Assembly: GCF_000172415.1 (NCBI RefSeq)
Contig: NZ_ABLD01000006.1
Span: 342,122-406,121, forward strand
DNA from: Paraburkholderia graminis C4D1M
GTDB taxonomy: Bacteria; Pseudomonadota; Gammaproteobacteria; Burkholderiales; Burkholderiaceae
Direction: 5' to 3'
DNA: 64,000 nt
Below are positions 43,453 to 53,476 of the stretch, one piece after another; the first letter of the stretch is position 1; every line of letters starts with the position of its first letter. Under the pieces are notes generated by a model. It was not told the DNA's origin, made no database searches, and saw nothing but the letters and a program-made list of their open reading frames with translations. The position numbers and the translations under genes were made by a program.

Positions 43453-45225
43453 GTGGCGAACCGCAAAACATCCGAGCAGTTGCGCAGTTATCGCTGGTAT
43501 GGCGTGAACGACCTTCGCTCGTTCGGTCATCGGTCGCGCACGGCGCAAATGGGCTATCACGCGTCCGATTACATGGGCAAGCCGGTGATCGCCGTCGTCA
43601 ATACGTGGAGCGAGATCAACTCGTGCCACACGCATTTCAAGCAGCGCGTCGAGGAAGTGAAGCGCGGCATCTGGCAAGCCGGCGGCTTTCCGGTCGAGAT
43701 GCCGGTAATGACTTTGGCCGAGCCGTTCCAGAAACCGACCACGATGCTGTACCGCAATTTCCTCGCGATGGAGACGGAGGAAATCCTGAAGTCGTATCCG
43801 TTCGACGGCTGCGTGCTGATGGGCGGCTGCGACAAGACCACGCCTGGCCTGCTGATGGGCGCGATCAGCATGAACCTGCCGGCGATCTTTCTGCCGGCAG
43901 GTCCGATGCTGCGCGGCAACTGGAACGGCCGCACGCTCGGCAGCGGTTCGGACACCTGGAAATACTGGGCCGAACTGCGCGCGGGCAACATCACCGAGGA
44001 CGAGTGGAAGGGCATCGAGAGCGGCATCGCGCGCTCGCCTGGCCATTGCATGACGATGGGCACTGCTTCGACGATGACGAGCGCGGCCGAAGCGCTCGGC
44101 CTCACGCTGCCGGGCTTTTCGTCGATTCCCGCCGTCGACTCGCGGCATGCGCAGTTCGCGTCGCTGACCGGGCAGCGCATCGTCGAGATGGTGTGGACCG
44201 ACCTGAAGCCGTCGGACATTCTCACCGCGAAATCATTCGATAACGCCGTCACCACCGTGCTCGCGATGTCGGGGTCGACCAATGCGATTGTGCATCTGGT
44301 GGCCGTGGCGCGTCGCGCCGGCATCGACCTCACGACCGCGCGCTTCGACGAACTGTCGCGTATCACGCCTGTGATCGGCAATCTGCGGCCGTCGGGTCAG
44401 TACCTGATGGAAGACTTCTTTTACGCGGGCGGCTTGCGCGCGCTGCTGGTGGAACTGGGCGATCTGATAGACGGCTCGCAACTGACGGTCAACGGCGCGA
44501 CGCTCGGAGAAAATATTTCGGGTGCCGAAATATTCAACGACGACGTGATCCGTCGACGCAGCAATCCCGTCGTGGCAAGCGACGGCCTCGCCGTGCTGAC
44601 CGGCAATCTCGCCCCCGACGGCGCGGTGATCAAACCGGCCGCGATGGAAGCGCATCTTCTCAAGCATCGCGGTCCCGCCGTGGTGTTCAAGGATTACGCG
44701 GACATGGCGGCGCGCATCGACATGGAAGAGCTCGACGTGAGCGCCGATTCGGTGATCGTCCTTCAGCACGCGGGGCCGGTCGGCGCGCCCGGCATGCCCG
44801 AATGGGGCCAACTGCCGATTCCGCAAAAGCTCCTGAAGCAGGGCGTGCGCGACATGGTGCGCATTTCGGACGCGCGCATGAGCGGAACGAGTTACGGCGC
44901 GTGCGTGCTGCATGTGGCGCCCGAGTCGTTCGTCGGCGGTCCGCTTGCGCTCGTGAAGGACGGCGACATGATCGAGCTCGACGTGGCCGCGCGGCGTTTG
45001 CATCTCGATGTCACCGACGAAGAACTCGCCGCGCGCAAAGCCGCGTGGCAGCCGCCGAAACTGCCATTCGAGCGCGGCTTCGGCGTGATGCATCAGTTGC
45101 ATGTGTTGCAGGCGAATAAAGGCTGCGACTTCGACTTTCTCGAAGAGCCGCTGAAGGCCACGGCTTCGCGCGACACGGCACAAAGCGCGCCGGACGCGAA
45201 ACGCGGCGAACCCGAGATCCACTAA
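43453..45225 (+). CDS. IlvD/Edd-family sugar-acid dehydratase (L-arabonate dehydratase-like)
   Basis: A dehydratase of 590 residues that converts an aldonic acid to a 2-keto-3-deoxy acid. Iron-sulfur ligands are visible as NSCHTHF (Cys 58), GGCDKTTPG (Cys 126) and GHCMTMG (Cys 199), very near the 59/127/200 I recall for Rhizobium L-arabonate dehydratase. [15 protein letters not shown] and a His-rich end follow. I prefer GTG 43453, with GGAGAC six bases upstream, because ATG 43441 has no ribosome-binding site and falls inside the LacI operator. The substrate could be arabonate, xylonate or galactonate. Confidence 0.88.
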   Translation: MANRKTSEQLRSYRWYGVNDLRSFGHRSRTAQMGYHASDYMGKPVIAVVNTWSEINSCHTHFKQRVEEVKRGIWQAGGFPVEMPVMTLAEPFQKPTTMLYRNFLAMETEEILKSYPFDGCVLMGGCDKTTPGLLMGAISMNLPAIFLPAGPMLRGNWNGRTLGSGSDTWKYWAELRAGNITEDEWKGIESGIARSPGHCMTMGTASTMTSAAEALGLTLPGFSSIPAVDSRHAQFASLTGQRIVEMVWTDLKPSDILTAKSFDNAVTTVLAMSGSTNAIVHLVAVARRAGIDLTTARFDELSRITPVIGNLRPSGQYLMEDFFYAGGLRALLVELGDLIDGSQLTVNGATLGENISGAEIFNDDVIRRRSNPVVASDGLAVLTGNLAPDGAVIKPAAMEAHLLKHRGPAVVFKDYADMAARIDMEELDVSADSVIVLQHAGPVGAPGMPEWGQLPIPQKLLKQGVRDMVRISDARMSGTSYGACVLHVAPESFVGGPLALVKDGDMIELDVAARRLHLDVTDEELAARKAAWQPPKLPFERGFGVMHQLHVLQANKGCDFDFLEEPLKATASRDTAQSAPDAKRGEPEIH

Positions 45226-45242
45226 TTAAAACGGAGTCCTTC

Positions 45243-45978
45243 ATGACCGCATCCGAAATCGTCGTGAGCGAAGCGACGCTCGAACAGTTGAGGCACGTCA
45301 GCACCGCTACCTTGACCACGCAACTCTTCAAGCGCGGCTTGCGCAACGTGTTCTTGCAAGGCGTCGCGCCGCTCGTGAAGCCCGCGCCCGGCGCGCCGAA
45401 TGTCGTCGGTCCCGCGTTCACGCTGCGCAATATTCCGGCGCGCGAAGACCTCGATCACGTCGGCGTGTTTCAGGACCCGGATCATCCTCAGCGCAAGGCC
45501 GTCGAAACGGCGCCTGCCGGCAGCGTGCTCGTGCAGGACTGCCGCGGCGAGCGGTCGGTGGCATCGGTCGGTTCGATTCTCGCGTTGCGTCTTGCGAAGC
45601 GCGGCGTCGCGGGCATGGTGTCGGACGGACCCGTGCGCGACAGCGGCACCATCGCGGCGCTCGGCTTGCCGATCTGGTGCGCGGGCGCGAGACGCGCCGC
45701 TCAATCTCGCGAAACATCATGCGGTCGATATGAACGTGCCGATCGCGTGCGGCGGCGTGGCGGTGTATCCGGGCGACATCGTCGTCGCGGACGTGGACGG
45801 CGTGGTGATCGTGCCGCGTGAAATGGCCGCCGATGTCGCGCGCGATGCCGCCGAGCAGGAGCAGCTCGAAGTGTTCATCGCCGCGCGGATCGAAGAAGGG
45901 CGGCCATTGCGCGGCACTTATCCGCCGAACGAGGAAACGCTGGCCGCGTACGCGCAATGGCGTGCGCAACGGCCATAA
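45243..45978 (+). pseudogene. RraA-family protein, one-base frameshift
   Basis: RraA/dimethylmenaquinone-methyltransferase-fold protein of about 244 residues if read through. The first frame includes STATLTTQLFKRGLRNVF, VGPAFTLRNIPAREDL and the Arg-Asp motif in GMVSDGPVRDSGTIAALG. After LPIWCAGA an inserted A near 45690-45692 moves the rest to another frame, which gives AVDMNVPIACGGVAVYPGD and IVVADVDGVVIVPREMA. It is usually annotated as a ribonuclease regulator, but in a sugar-acid operon an aldolase role fits better, because the RD motif is shared with HMG/CHA aldolases. Confidence 0.82.
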
Positions 45979-45986
45979 GCGGCGTG

Positions 45987-46009
45987 GCATCTGCATCTGC
46001 ATCTGCATC
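45987..46009. repeat. GCATCT hexamer repeat, nearly four copies
   Basis: Three GCATCT units and a partial fourth lie in the gap between the RraA-family gene and the MFS gene. It is a short simple-sequence repeat with no visible gene function. Confidence 0.6.
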
Positions 46010-46084
46010 GCCGAATCGAACGACGCTTGATTGATCCATCGCAGGAAACAGGCTCGCGCAAAACACGCGGCCGTAGGAGACGTT

Positions 46085-47413
46085 GTGAGCACCATGACAC
46101 CGGCCATCGCCGAATCGCGCCTGATCAACCGCCTTGCCCTGCGTTTGATGCCGCTGCTGGGGCTGCTTTATCTGGTTGCCTATATCGACCGCTCCAATAT
46201 CAGCTTTGCGAAGCTGCAAATGCTCGGCAGCCTCGGACTTTCCGAGGTCGCGTATGGTCTGGGCGCGTCGCTGTTCTTCATCGGCTATCTGATTTTCGAA
46301 GTGCCGAGCAATGTGATGCTGCACAAGTACGGCGCGCCGCGCTGGATGGCGCGCATCATGTTGACGTGGGGCGTGGTGACGATATTGCTCGCCTTCACGC
46401 AGAACGCGACGATGTTTTACGTGCTGCGTTTTCTGCTCGGCGCATCGGAAGCGGGTTTATATCCTGGCGTGATCTATTATCTGACGCTGTGGTTCCCGTC
46501 GCGGCATCGCGTGCGCATGCTCGGCTATTTCACGGTGGGCAGCAGTCTCGGCAATATGGTCGGGGCGCCGATTTGCGGCTGGCTGCTGGACAAGGGCGGG
46601 CTCGCGGGGCTGGACGGCTGGCAACTCGTGTTCATCGTCACCGGACTGCCGTCGGTGCTGTTGACCGTGGTGGTGCTGTTCCTGTTGCCGTCGTCGCCGA
46701 AAGAAGCCAAGTTTCTTTCCGCCGACGAGAAGCAGTGGCTCACGAACACGCTCGATGCCGAGCGCGCGCAGATCAGGGCGAGCGTTGCGACGCACGGTTC
46801 GCTGCTGAGCGTGTTGACCGAGCCGCGCGTGATCGGCATGGCGCTCTACTACATGATGCTGTCCATTTCAGTCTACGGCGTGAGCTACTGGTTGCCGACG
46901 CTCGTGAAGGGCTTTGGCGTGAGCAACACGACAAACGGTTTGCTCAACATCATTCCGTGGCTGATGGCGACCATCGTGCTCGCATGGTTGCCTTCGAAAC
47001 TGCGCGGCACCGGCAATCGCGCGCTCATCGCAATGCTGGTTTCGGCACTGCTCGGCGTGATGTGTTTCGCGAGCGCCGTGTTTCTGCCGACCAACACGCT
47101 GCGCTTCATCGCGCTGTGTTTCGGCGCGCCGTGCATGTATCTGCTGATTCCGTGCTTCTGGACCTTGCCGCCGAAATTCCTGTTCGGCGCGCGTGCCGCG
47201 GCCGGCATTGCCGCGATCAATTCGCTCGGCAACATCGGCGGCTTCATCGCGCAGAACCTCGTGCCGTGGGTGCGTCAAACGACGGGCAGCGTGAAGGCGC
47301 CGATGATGATTCCCGCGACCTGCCTGCTCGTATTCGCTATCGTCACGGTTTTCATCTTGCGTCGCGACCGAGGCGCGCGAGCCGCGCAAAGCGTGGTCGC
47401 GGTGACTGAGTAA
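46085..47413 (+). CDS. MFS transporter, ACS family
   Basis: A 442-residue, twelve-helix carrier. LGLLYLVAYIDRSNISFAKL is the ACS-family signature helix, followed by IFEVPSNVMLHKYG, FLLGASEAGLYPGVIYYLT and a second half with VYGVSYWLPTLVKGFG. The family imports sugar acids, tartrate or aromatic acids by proton symport. GTG 46085 has AGGAG at good distance; ATG 46094 is too far from it. Position after the dehydratase and RraA-family genes suggests it takes up the operon's aldonic acid. Confidence 0.88.
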   Translation: MSTMTPAIAESRLINRLALRLMPLLGLLYLVAYIDRSNISFAKLQMLGSLGLSEVAYGLGASLFFIGYLIFEVPSNVMLHKYGAPRWMARIMLTWGVVTILLAFTQNATMFYVLRFLLGASEAGLYPGVIYYLTLWFPSRHRVRMLGYFTVGSSLGNMVGAPICGWLLDKGGLAGLDGWQLVFIVTGLPSVLLTVVVLFLLPSSPKEAKFLSADEKQWLTNTLDAERAQIRASVATHGSLLSVLTEPRVIGMALYYMMLSISVYGVSYWLPTLVKGFGVSNTTNGLLNIIPWLMATIVLAWLPSKLRGTGNRALIAMLVSALLGVMCFASAVFLPTNTLRFIALCFGAPCMYLLIPCFWTLPPKFLFGARAAAGIAAINSLGNIGGFIAQNLVPWVRQTTGSVKAPMMIPATCLLVFAIVTVFILRRDRGARAAQSVVAVTE

Positions 47414-47518
47414 GCCACGACGCGCAGCGCTCGATGCATGTCGCGCGAGTGCCCGAGCCGTGCGCGATATGGCGCGGTTTAGAATACGCGCGCGATCCAT
47501 CTTCTTCTGTCAGCCACC

Positions 47519-48586
47519 ATGCCGAATAAAGAACCGCCCGCTGCCGCCGGCGCCGAGTTGCCCGACGCGGCGGCGCCCGTCCGGCGCATGCGCGGCGGTC
47601 CCAAGGGCTTGCGCATCACCGATGTCGCCGCGCAAGCGGGCGTCGCGCCGATCACGGTGTCGCGCGTGTTCAACAGCCCCGAGACGGTCGCGCCGGAAAC
47701 GCTGGAACGCGTGCGGCAGGTCGTGCAAAAGCTCGGCTATGTGCCGAACAGACTCGCGGGCGGCTTGTCGTCGTCGCGCTCGCGGCTCATCGCGGCGATC
47801 GTGCCGACCATCGCGCATTCGCTGTTTTCCGAAACCATTCAGGTATTCAGCGAGACCATGTCGCGCGCCGGCTACCAGGTGCTGCTCGCGCTGAGCGGCT
47901 ACGACGATTCGAGCGAAGAGGTTTTGCTCGACGCAGTGCTGAGCCGCCGTCCCGAAGGCGTGCTGCTGACGGGCGTCGCGCATACCGATTCGCTGCGCGA
48001 GCGGCTTGCGAACGTCGGCATTCCGATTGTCGAGACGTGGGACATGACCGATCGACCGATCGACATGCTGGTCGGCTTTTCGCATTACCAGATCGGCGTC
48101 GCGGTCGCCGAGCATTTTCTGCAAAGGAATGTGCGCAAGCCAGGGCTCGTGTCCGCTAACGACGAACGCGCGCTCGCCCGTCGCCGCGGTTTTCGCGAGC
48201 GGCTCGCGCAGGCGGGCATATCCGGGATTGCCGAAGTACTCGTCGCGCCGCCGAGTTCGGTGGCGCTCGGCAAGGCGGCGCTGCCTCGTTTGATCGAGCA
48301 GGCGCCGGATATCGACGCGGTGTTTTGCGGCTCGGATCTGCTCGCGATCGGCACGTTGAACGCGGCGAGGCAAATGGGGTTGAGCGTGCCGTCGCGATTG
48401 GCGATCTGCGGATTCGGCGATCTCGAGTTCGCGACGGAGACGACGCCGCAACTTACTTCGGTGCATGTCGATGGCACGCGCATTGGAGTCACGGCCGCGC
48501 GGTGTCTGCTCGATCGGCTTAGTGGGTCGGGGCAGAGCAAGGTGACCGATGTGGGGTTTGAGGTCGTGCGGCGTGGTAGTAGTTGA
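47519..48586 (+). CDS. LacI-family transcriptional regulator (GntR/IdnR-like)
   Basis: A 355-residue regulator. The first 25 residues are a disordered extension. The HTH is LRITDVAAQAGVAPITVSRVFN, with the hinge QKLGYVPNRLAGGLSSSRSR that intercalates in operator centres. The sugar-binding-like domain (RLIAAIVPTIAHSLF onward) follows, with FCGSDLLAIGTLNAARQ and TTPQLTSVHVDG. It is the last gene of the dehydratase operon and is the obvious partner of the two CG-centred operators at 43363-43442. Confidence 0.9.
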   Translation: MPNKEPPAAAGAELPDAAAPVRRMRGGPKGLRITDVAAQAGVAPITVSRVFNSPETVAPETLERVRQVVQKLGYVPNRLAGGLSSSRSRLIAAIVPTIAHSLFSETIQVFSETMSRAGYQVLLALSGYDDSSEEVLLDAVLSRRPEGVLLTGVAHTDSLRERLANVGIPIVETWDMTDRPIDMLVGFSHYQIGVAVAEHFLQRNVRKPGLVSANDERALARRRGFRERLAQAGISGIAEVLVAPPSSVALGKAALPRLIEQAPDIDAVFCGSDLLAIGTLNAARQMGLSVPSRLAICGFGDLEFATETTPQLTSVHVDGTRIGVTAARCLLDRLSGSGQSKVTDVGFEVVRRGSS

Positions 48587-48607
48587 AGTGGGTTTTTCTG
48601 GTGGTTA

Positions 48608-49102
48608 ATGACTGAAATGATTGATACGCGTGAACAGATCAAACAGCGCCTTTCGGTCCTCGTCGGGCTGAACGTCAGCGGCGTGGGACACGCAGCGGAC
48701 ATGCTTACGTTGCAGTTCGGGCCGATCCGGGAAATAACGACAAAGCGCCAAACTATAAAACGTGTCGGCGCATGGTCACTACATATTCAATGCGACTGGA
48801 CAATCGAACAAGGAGCGACAGTCCTGGCAGCCTATCGTGATTTTGCGGCTTCTGAAACGAGTACGCGCGAGATGACGCACCGCATCCGCGACCTGGTTGT
48901 AGACAAGGGGCCGACCGAAGTTCAAACGATTGAGGTCGGGGATAACGGCATGGTGCGCATCGGCTTGTCCGGAGATGTCCGGATTTCGATCACCACGGAC
49001 GGAATATCGGACGAGGAGGACTGGCGGTTCTTTGCTTCGGGATCGGATGCCAAGCACTTTGTGATTACAGGTGGGAAGGTCGATCCTTGGTCTTTATCGT
49101 GA
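48608..49102 (+). CDS. Hypothetical protein of an unknown family, first of a tandem pair
   Basis: A 164-residue soluble protein without signal or membrane segments. It shares about half its positions with the next gene: IDTREQIKQRLSVLVGLNVSG, HAADMLTLQFGP, WSLHIQCDWTIE, and near the end EEDWRFFASGSD and HFVITGGK. I recall similar 'LHIQCPW...' orphan proteins scattered in many bacteria but know no function. ATG 48617 would match its neighbour's start better than ATG 48608. Ribosome-binding sites are weak for both, and codon use looks less GC-biased than in surrounding genes. Confidence 0.7.
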   Translation: MTEMIDTREQIKQRLSVLVGLNVSGVGHAADMLTLQFGPIREITTKRQTIKRVGAWSLHIQCDWTIEQGATVLAAYRDFAASETSTREMTHRIRDLVVDKGPTEVQTIEVGDNGMVRIGLSGDVRISITTDGISDEEDWRFFASGSDAKHFVITGGKVDPWSLS

Positions 49103-49174
49103 CTGGGATAATGGAGCGCACTTAAGACATGTTCGATTTACGGTAGCGAGGCCGGAATATAAACCGATTCCCTT

Positions 49175-49660
49175 ATGATCGATACGCGAAAAGAGATTGA
49201 ACGTCACCTGTCTGCGCTTCGAGGGCTAAACGTGAGCGGTATCAGCCACGCCGCAAACATGCTGACAATGCAGTTTGGTTCGCTGAGACAGGTCACGAAT
49301 TTCAAAGGCGCGGTTAAACAGGTTGGTGAATGGGCGCTTCACATCCAATGCAACTGGCAGATTGAGCGGACCGGCGAAATCATAGCCACACAGAACGCTC
49401 TGTCAGGGACTGACGAGGAAGCGCACCGCGCGGCGGAGCAACTTGACGAGTTGCTGGTGAAGCATGGGCTGACGATTGTCGAAGACGTTTTGGCCAACGA
49501 ATCGGGCGGAGTAATTCTTTCAATGTCTGAAGGGCTGCGCGTCACTATTACGCCGGCCGGCATACCGGACGAGGAAGACTGGCGATTCTTCGCGCCCGCG
49601 TTTGATGCACAGCACTTTGTGATCGAAGGCGGCAAGATCGATTCATATTCATTTTCTTGA
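49175..49660 (+). CDS. Hypothetical protein of an unknown family, second of a tandem pair
   Basis: A 161-residue paralogue of the preceding gene. Conserved blocks are MIDTRKEIERHLSALRGL, HAANMLTMQFG, WALHIQCNWQIER, DEEDWRFFAPAFDAQHFVI and EGGKID. The middle part is diverged, with a different charge pattern. No motif identifies an activity; an immunity or antitoxin-like role is possible for such compact orphan paralogues, but no toxin gene is adjacent. It is followed by about 300 bases without a clear gene. Confidence 0.7.
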   Translation: MIDTRKEIERHLSALRGLNVSGISHAANMLTMQFGSLRQVTNFKGAVKQVGEWALHIQCNWQIERTGEIIATQNALSGTDEEAHRAAEQLDELLVKHGLTIVEDVLANESGGVILSMSEGLRVTITPAGIPDEEDWRFFAPAFDAQHFVIEGGKIDSYSFS

Positions 49661-49960
49661 TTTCGCGGCTGCGCCACTCCACGGCATCAGTTCGACAATA
49701 AAGAAGGCATCCGGCCCTCTCGCGGACTCCACCTCCTCCATACCACGACCGCATTGAAATCGTCGCGGCCACTCCCTTTCCCCCCTCCAGCACTGCATAT
49801 ATCACGCGCTTCACCGGCCACCTCTGCACGTAGCTTGTCCAGGATCATGTTCCCGATCCCGCCGCACTCTTAGAATTCCACAGCGCATGAAGTAGTGGTC
49901 TGGTCTTCATGGCGAGAACATTGTGTAGCGTTTCAGATCGGTCCACGGAAATCAGCAGAT
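49661..49960. other. Intergenic region with possible gene remnant, upstream of cyoA
   Basis: No intact gene is supported. On the minus strand, protein-like fragments in different frames (MILDKLRAEVAGEARD around 49844-49790; DAFFIVELMPWSG around 49712-49674) suggest the decayed end of an old gene. The right part (about 49870-49960) should carry the cyo promoter. No clear FNR or Fur box was recognised. Confidence 0.35.
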
Positions 49961-50854
49961 ATGGTGAATAAAAAGACCTTTGAACGGGTATTGATACCCT
50001 TGGGGGCTGGGCTCTCCGCGTGTCTTTCGGGGTGCAGCAATCTCGAGCTGCTCGATCCGAAAGGCAGCATCGGCATGGCGGAGAAGTCGCTGATCAGTAC
50101 GGCGACAATGGCCATGCTGCTAGTCGTCGTGCCGGTGATCGTCATGATCATCGTGTTTGCCTGGCGTTATCGCGCGAGCAATCACAACGCGACGTACGCA
50201 CCGAAGTGGGCGCACTCCACCGCGATCGAAACAGTGGTGTGGACCGTACCCACGCTCATCATTCTGTTCCTCGGCATTCTGACCTGGAACACGACGCACG
50301 AACTGGACCCTTACCGGCCGATCGAATCGGCGGTCAAGCCGATCAAAGTCGAAGTCGTCGCGCTCGACTGGAAGTGGCTCTTCATCTATCCCGAACTCGG
50401 CGTTGCGTCGGTCAATCAGCTTGCAGTACCCGTGGGTACGCCGATCGACTTCAGAATCACGTCCGATTCCGTGATGAATTCGTTTTTTATTCCGCAACTC
50501 GGAAGCCAGATCTACGCAATGGCGGGCATGCAAACGCGACTGCATCTGATCGCCGACCACGCGGGCGACTACGCCGGCATTTCCGCCAATTTCAGCGGCA
50601 AGGGCTTTTCGGATATGAAGTTCCGCACGCTTGCTGTCACGCCCGCGCAGTTCGACGCATGGGTCGACAAAGTGAAAGCGTCGCCGCGCCGGCTCGATAT
50701 GAACGAGTACAACTCGGTGTCGAAACCCAGCGAGAAGGAACCGGTCGACTATTTCTCGTCGGTCGATTCGAGGCTCTTCAACAACATCATTGCGAAGTAC
50801 AACAACGGTAATGTTCTTGATCCGCAAAACAGCAATTGCCGCACAAAGGGTTAG
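49961..50854 (+). CDS. cyoA: Cytochrome o ubiquinol oxidase subunit II
   Basis: A 297-residue lipoprotein subunit. The signal peptide has lipobox LSGC (near residue 25). Two membrane helices (about 45-70 and 90-110, with IETVVWTVPTLIILFLGI) are followed by a cupredoxin-fold domain: VEVVALDWKWLFIYPELG, NSFFIPQLGSQIYAMAGM and a C-terminal domain. The CuA ligands are absent, as expected for a quinol rather than cytochrome c oxidase. ATG 49961 is the first good start. It leads the cyoABCD operon. Confidence 0.94.
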   Translation: MVNKKTFERVLIPLGAGLSACLSGCSNLELLDPKGSIGMAEKSLISTATMAMLLVVVPVIVMIIVFAWRYRASNHNATYAPKWAHSTAIETVVWTVPTLIILFLGILTWNTTHELDPYRPIESAVKPIKVEVVALDWKWLFIYPELGVASVNQLAVPVGTPIDFRITSDSVMNSFFIPQLGSQIYAMAGMQTRLHLIADHAGDYAGISANFSGKGFSDMKFRTLAVTPAQFDAWVDKVKASPRRLDMNEYNSVSKPSEKEPVDYFSSVDSRLFNNIIAKYNNGNVLDPQNSNCRTKG

Positions 50855-50857
50855 CAC

Positions 50858-52864
50858 ATGCTCGGAAATCTGACACTCTCCGCGATCCCGTTCGATCAGC
50901 CCATCATCATGGGCGCGGGCGCACTGATGCTCGTCATGGTGCTTGCGGTAGTCGCGACACTGACCCGCCTTCACAAATGGAAATGGCTCTGGCACGAGTG
51001 GCTGACCAGCGTCGACCATAAGAAGATCGGCGTGATGTACATCGTCGTTGCCGTGCTGATGCTGGTGCGCGGTTTCGTCGATGCAGTCATGATGCGCCTC
51101 CAGCTTGCACTCGCCTATCATTCGCCAGGCTACCTGCCGCCGCATCACTACGATCAGATCTTCACCGCGCACGGCGTCATCATGATCTTCTTCATGGCGA
51201 TGGCGTTAATGGTCGGCCTGTTCAATCTCGTCGTGCCGTTGCAGATCGGCGCGCGCGACGTCGCGTTCCCGTTCCTCAATTCGCTCAGTTTCTGGATGAC
51301 CGCGATCAGCGCGATCCTGATGAATCTGTCGCTCGTGGTCGGCGAATTCGCGCAGGTCGGTTGGCTCGCGTATCCGCCGCTCTCGGAGTTGCAGTTCAGT
51401 CCTGGCGTCGGCGTCGACTATTACATATGGAGTCTGCAACTGTCCGGCGTCGGCACGTTGATTACCGCAATCAACTTCTTCGTGACGATCGTGCGGATGC
51501 GCGCGCCCGGCATGACGCTGATGAAAATGCCCGTATTCACGTGGACCGCACTGTGCTCTAACGTGCTGATCATGGCCACGTTCCCGATCCTGACGGTGGC
51601 GCTCGCGCTACTCGGCCTCGACCGCTACATGGGCATGCACTTCTTCACGAATGAAGCAGGCGGCAACGCCATGCTGTATCTGAATCTGATCTGGGCATGG
51701 GGACACCCTGAGGTCTATATCCTCGTGCTGCCGGCATTCGGCATCTATTCGGAAGTGATTGCGACGTTCTCGAAGAAGCCGCTATTCGGTTACCGGACGA
51801 TGGTCTATGCAACCTGCGCGATCATGGTGCTCGCATTCCTCGTGTGGCTGCATCACTTCTTCACGATGGGTTCAGGCGCGGACGTCAATGCGTTTTTCGG
51901 CATCATGACAATGGTGATTGCCATTCCAACTGGCGTGAAAATATTCAACTGGCTGTTCACGATTTATCGCGGGCGGCTGGAGTTCACCGCGCCTGTTCTG
52001 TGGACGATCGGCTTCATGATCACGTTCACGATCGGCGGCATGACCGGCGTGATGATGGCGATTCCCGGCGTGGACTTCGTATTGCATAACAGCCTCTTTC
52101 TGATTGCGCACTTTCATAACGCGATCATCGGCGGCGTGGTGTTCGGTTACCTGGCCGGTTTCCACTACTGGTTCCCGAAAGCGTTCGGTTTCAAGCTCAA
52201 TGAGAAGCTCGGCAAGTGCGCGTTCTGGTTCTGGTTCGTGGGGTTCTACGCTTCGTTCATGCCGCTCTATGTACTCGGTTTCATGGGCATGACGCGGCGC
52301 CTAAATCACTATGACAATCCGGCGTGGCATCCGTGGCTGATTGCCGCCGCATGCGGCGTCGTGTTGATCGCTATCGGCGTCGTGTTTCAGGTGGCGCAAG
52401 TGTGGGTCAGTGTGGCGAACCGCAACAAGCCCGAGTATCGCGACATGACGGGCGATCCGTGGGACGGCCGCACGCTCGAATGGGCGACGTCATCGCCGCC
52501 GCCGGTCTATAACTTCGCGATCATTCCGACGGTGCACGAGCTCGACGCTTATACGCACATGAAGGAAACCGCGAGCGGCCACGCGAAAGCGCCGGTGTAT
52601 CGCGACATCCATATGCCGTCGAATACCAGCGCCGGTTTGTTGATCGGTATGTTCAGTCTCGTGCTCGGATTTGCCGGCGTCTGGCATATCACGTGGCTGG
52701 CGGCCGCCGCGCTGCTCGCAATCGTCGCGACGCTGATCGTGCGCAGCTTCGGCGATAACGACGGCTATTACATTCCTGCGGAAAAAGTGCGGGAAATAGA
52801 AAGCAAGCGTGGCCCTGCGGCCGCAGCGGTGAATAACCGCGAACTGGAAGCTGTGGAGGCCTGA
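50858..52864 (+). CDS. cyoB: Cytochrome o ubiquinol oxidase subunit I
   Basis: The catalytic haem-copper subunit, 668 residues and about fifteen helices, oxidising ubiquinol and pumping protons at the inner membrane. Visible ligands are [12 protein letters not shown] (low-spin haem His), [19 protein letters not shown] (CuB His and cross-linked Tyr), WLHHFFTMG (CuB His pair) and HFHNAIIGG (haem o3 and haem b His). The PEVYILVLP motif marks a D/K-channel type A oxidase. Length is that of E. coli CyoB. It starts three bases after the cyoA stop. Confidence 0.96.
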   Translation: MLGNLTLSAIPFDQPIIMGAGALMLVMVLAVVATLTRLHKWKWLWHEWLTSVDHKKIGVMYIVVAVLMLVRGFVDAVMMRLQLALAYHSPGYLPPHHYDQIFTAHGVIMIFFMAMALMVGLFNLVVPLQIGARDVAFPFLNSLSFWMTAISAILMNLSLVVGEFAQVGWLAYPPLSELQFSPGVGVDYYIWSLQLSGVGTLITAINFFVTIVRMRAPGMTLMKMPVFTWTALCSNVLIMATFPILTVALALLGLDRYMGMHFFTNEAGGNAMLYLNLIWAWGHPEVYILVLPAFGIYSEVIATFSKKPLFGYRTMVYATCAIMVLAFLVWLHHFFTMGSGADVNAFFGIMTMVIAIPTGVKIFNWLFTIYRGRLEFTAPVLWTIGFMITFTIGGMTGVMMAIPGVDFVLHNSLFLIAHFHNAIIGGVVFGYLAGFHYWFPKAFGFKLNEKLGKCAFWFWFVGFYASFMPLYVLGFMGMTRRLNHYDNPAWHPWLIAAACGVVLIAIGVVFQVAQVWVSVANRNKPEYRDMTGDPWDGRTLEWATSSPPPVYNFAIIPTVHELDAYTHMKETASGHAKAPVYRDIHMPSNTSAGLLIGMFSLVLGFAGVWHITWLAAAALLAIVATLIVRSFGDNDGYYIPAEKVREIESKRGPAAAAVNNRELEAVEA

Positions 52865-52867
52865 TTC

Positions 52868-53476
52868 ATGTCGAACAATACACTCTCCGTTTCGCTCGAT
52901 GGCGGACACGGCAATCACGGTTCATCGGACACTGTCTTCGGCTTCTGGCTGTATCTGATGACCGATTGCGTGCTGTTCGCGTCGCTCTTCGCGGTATTCG
53001 CCGTGATGTCGAATCAGTTCGCGGGCGGCCCATCGGGCAAGGATCTGTTCGACATTGGCGGCGTCGCGGTCGAGACCGCCGCGCTGCTGTTGAGCAGCAT
53101 CACATACGGCTTCGCGATGCTTGCCGCGCGTCGCGGCAAATCCACTGCGGTACTCGCCTGGCTCGCGGTGACGTTCGTGCTCGGCCTCGCGTTTCTCGCT
53201 CTGGAAATGCGCGAGTTCTCGCATCTGATTGCCGAGGGCGCCGGACCGGCCCGCAGTGCGTTCCTGTCGGCGTTCTTCACACTGGTGGGCACGCACGGCT
53301 TGCACGTCACCGTGGGTCTCGTATGGATGGCAGTGCTCGCGGTGCAGATCGTACGCGGCCCGGGGTTGTCGGAGCGCCAGCTCACACGTCTCGCGTGTTT
53401 AAGTCTCTTCTGGCACTTCCTCGACATTGTGTGGATCTGCGTCTTTTCGTTCGTCTATCTGGGGAGCGTGCTGTAA
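52868..53476 (+). CDS. cyoC: Cytochrome o ubiquinol oxidase subunit III
   Basis: A 202-residue five-helix subunit that stabilises CyoB. It contains [41 protein letters not shown], the family's [14 protein letters not shown] and the final [20 protein letters not shown]. It begins three bases after cyoB, and the cyoD ATG directly abuts its stop. Confidence 0.95.
   Translation: MSNNTLSVSLDGGHGNHGSSDTVFGFWLYLMTDCVLFASLFAVFAVMSNQFAGGPSGKDLFDIGGVAVETAALLLSSITYGFAMLAARRGKSTAVLAWLAVTFVLGLAFLALEMREFSHLIAEGAGPARSAFLSAFFTLVGTHGLHVTVGLVWMAVLAVQIVRGPGLSERQLTRLACLSLFWHFLDIVWICVFSFVYLGSVL

Noticed and set aside
2371..46009. Short tandem repeats considered as CRISPR or phase-variable contingency loci
   Set aside because: Units are 4-12 bases with fewer than six copies and no spacers; the two in coding sequence keep the frame, so on/off switching is not expected.
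46027..47409. Arg-rich plus-strand frame of 460 codons overlapping the MFS gene
   Set aside because: It overlaps the MFS gene in a neighbouring frame, and only the other frame has transmembrane helices.
49548..49829. Minus-strand 93-codon frame over the end of the second paralogue
   Set aside because: Its start lies in the debris region and its end runs antisense through the real gene; only short fragments look protein-like, so it is treated as a remnant.
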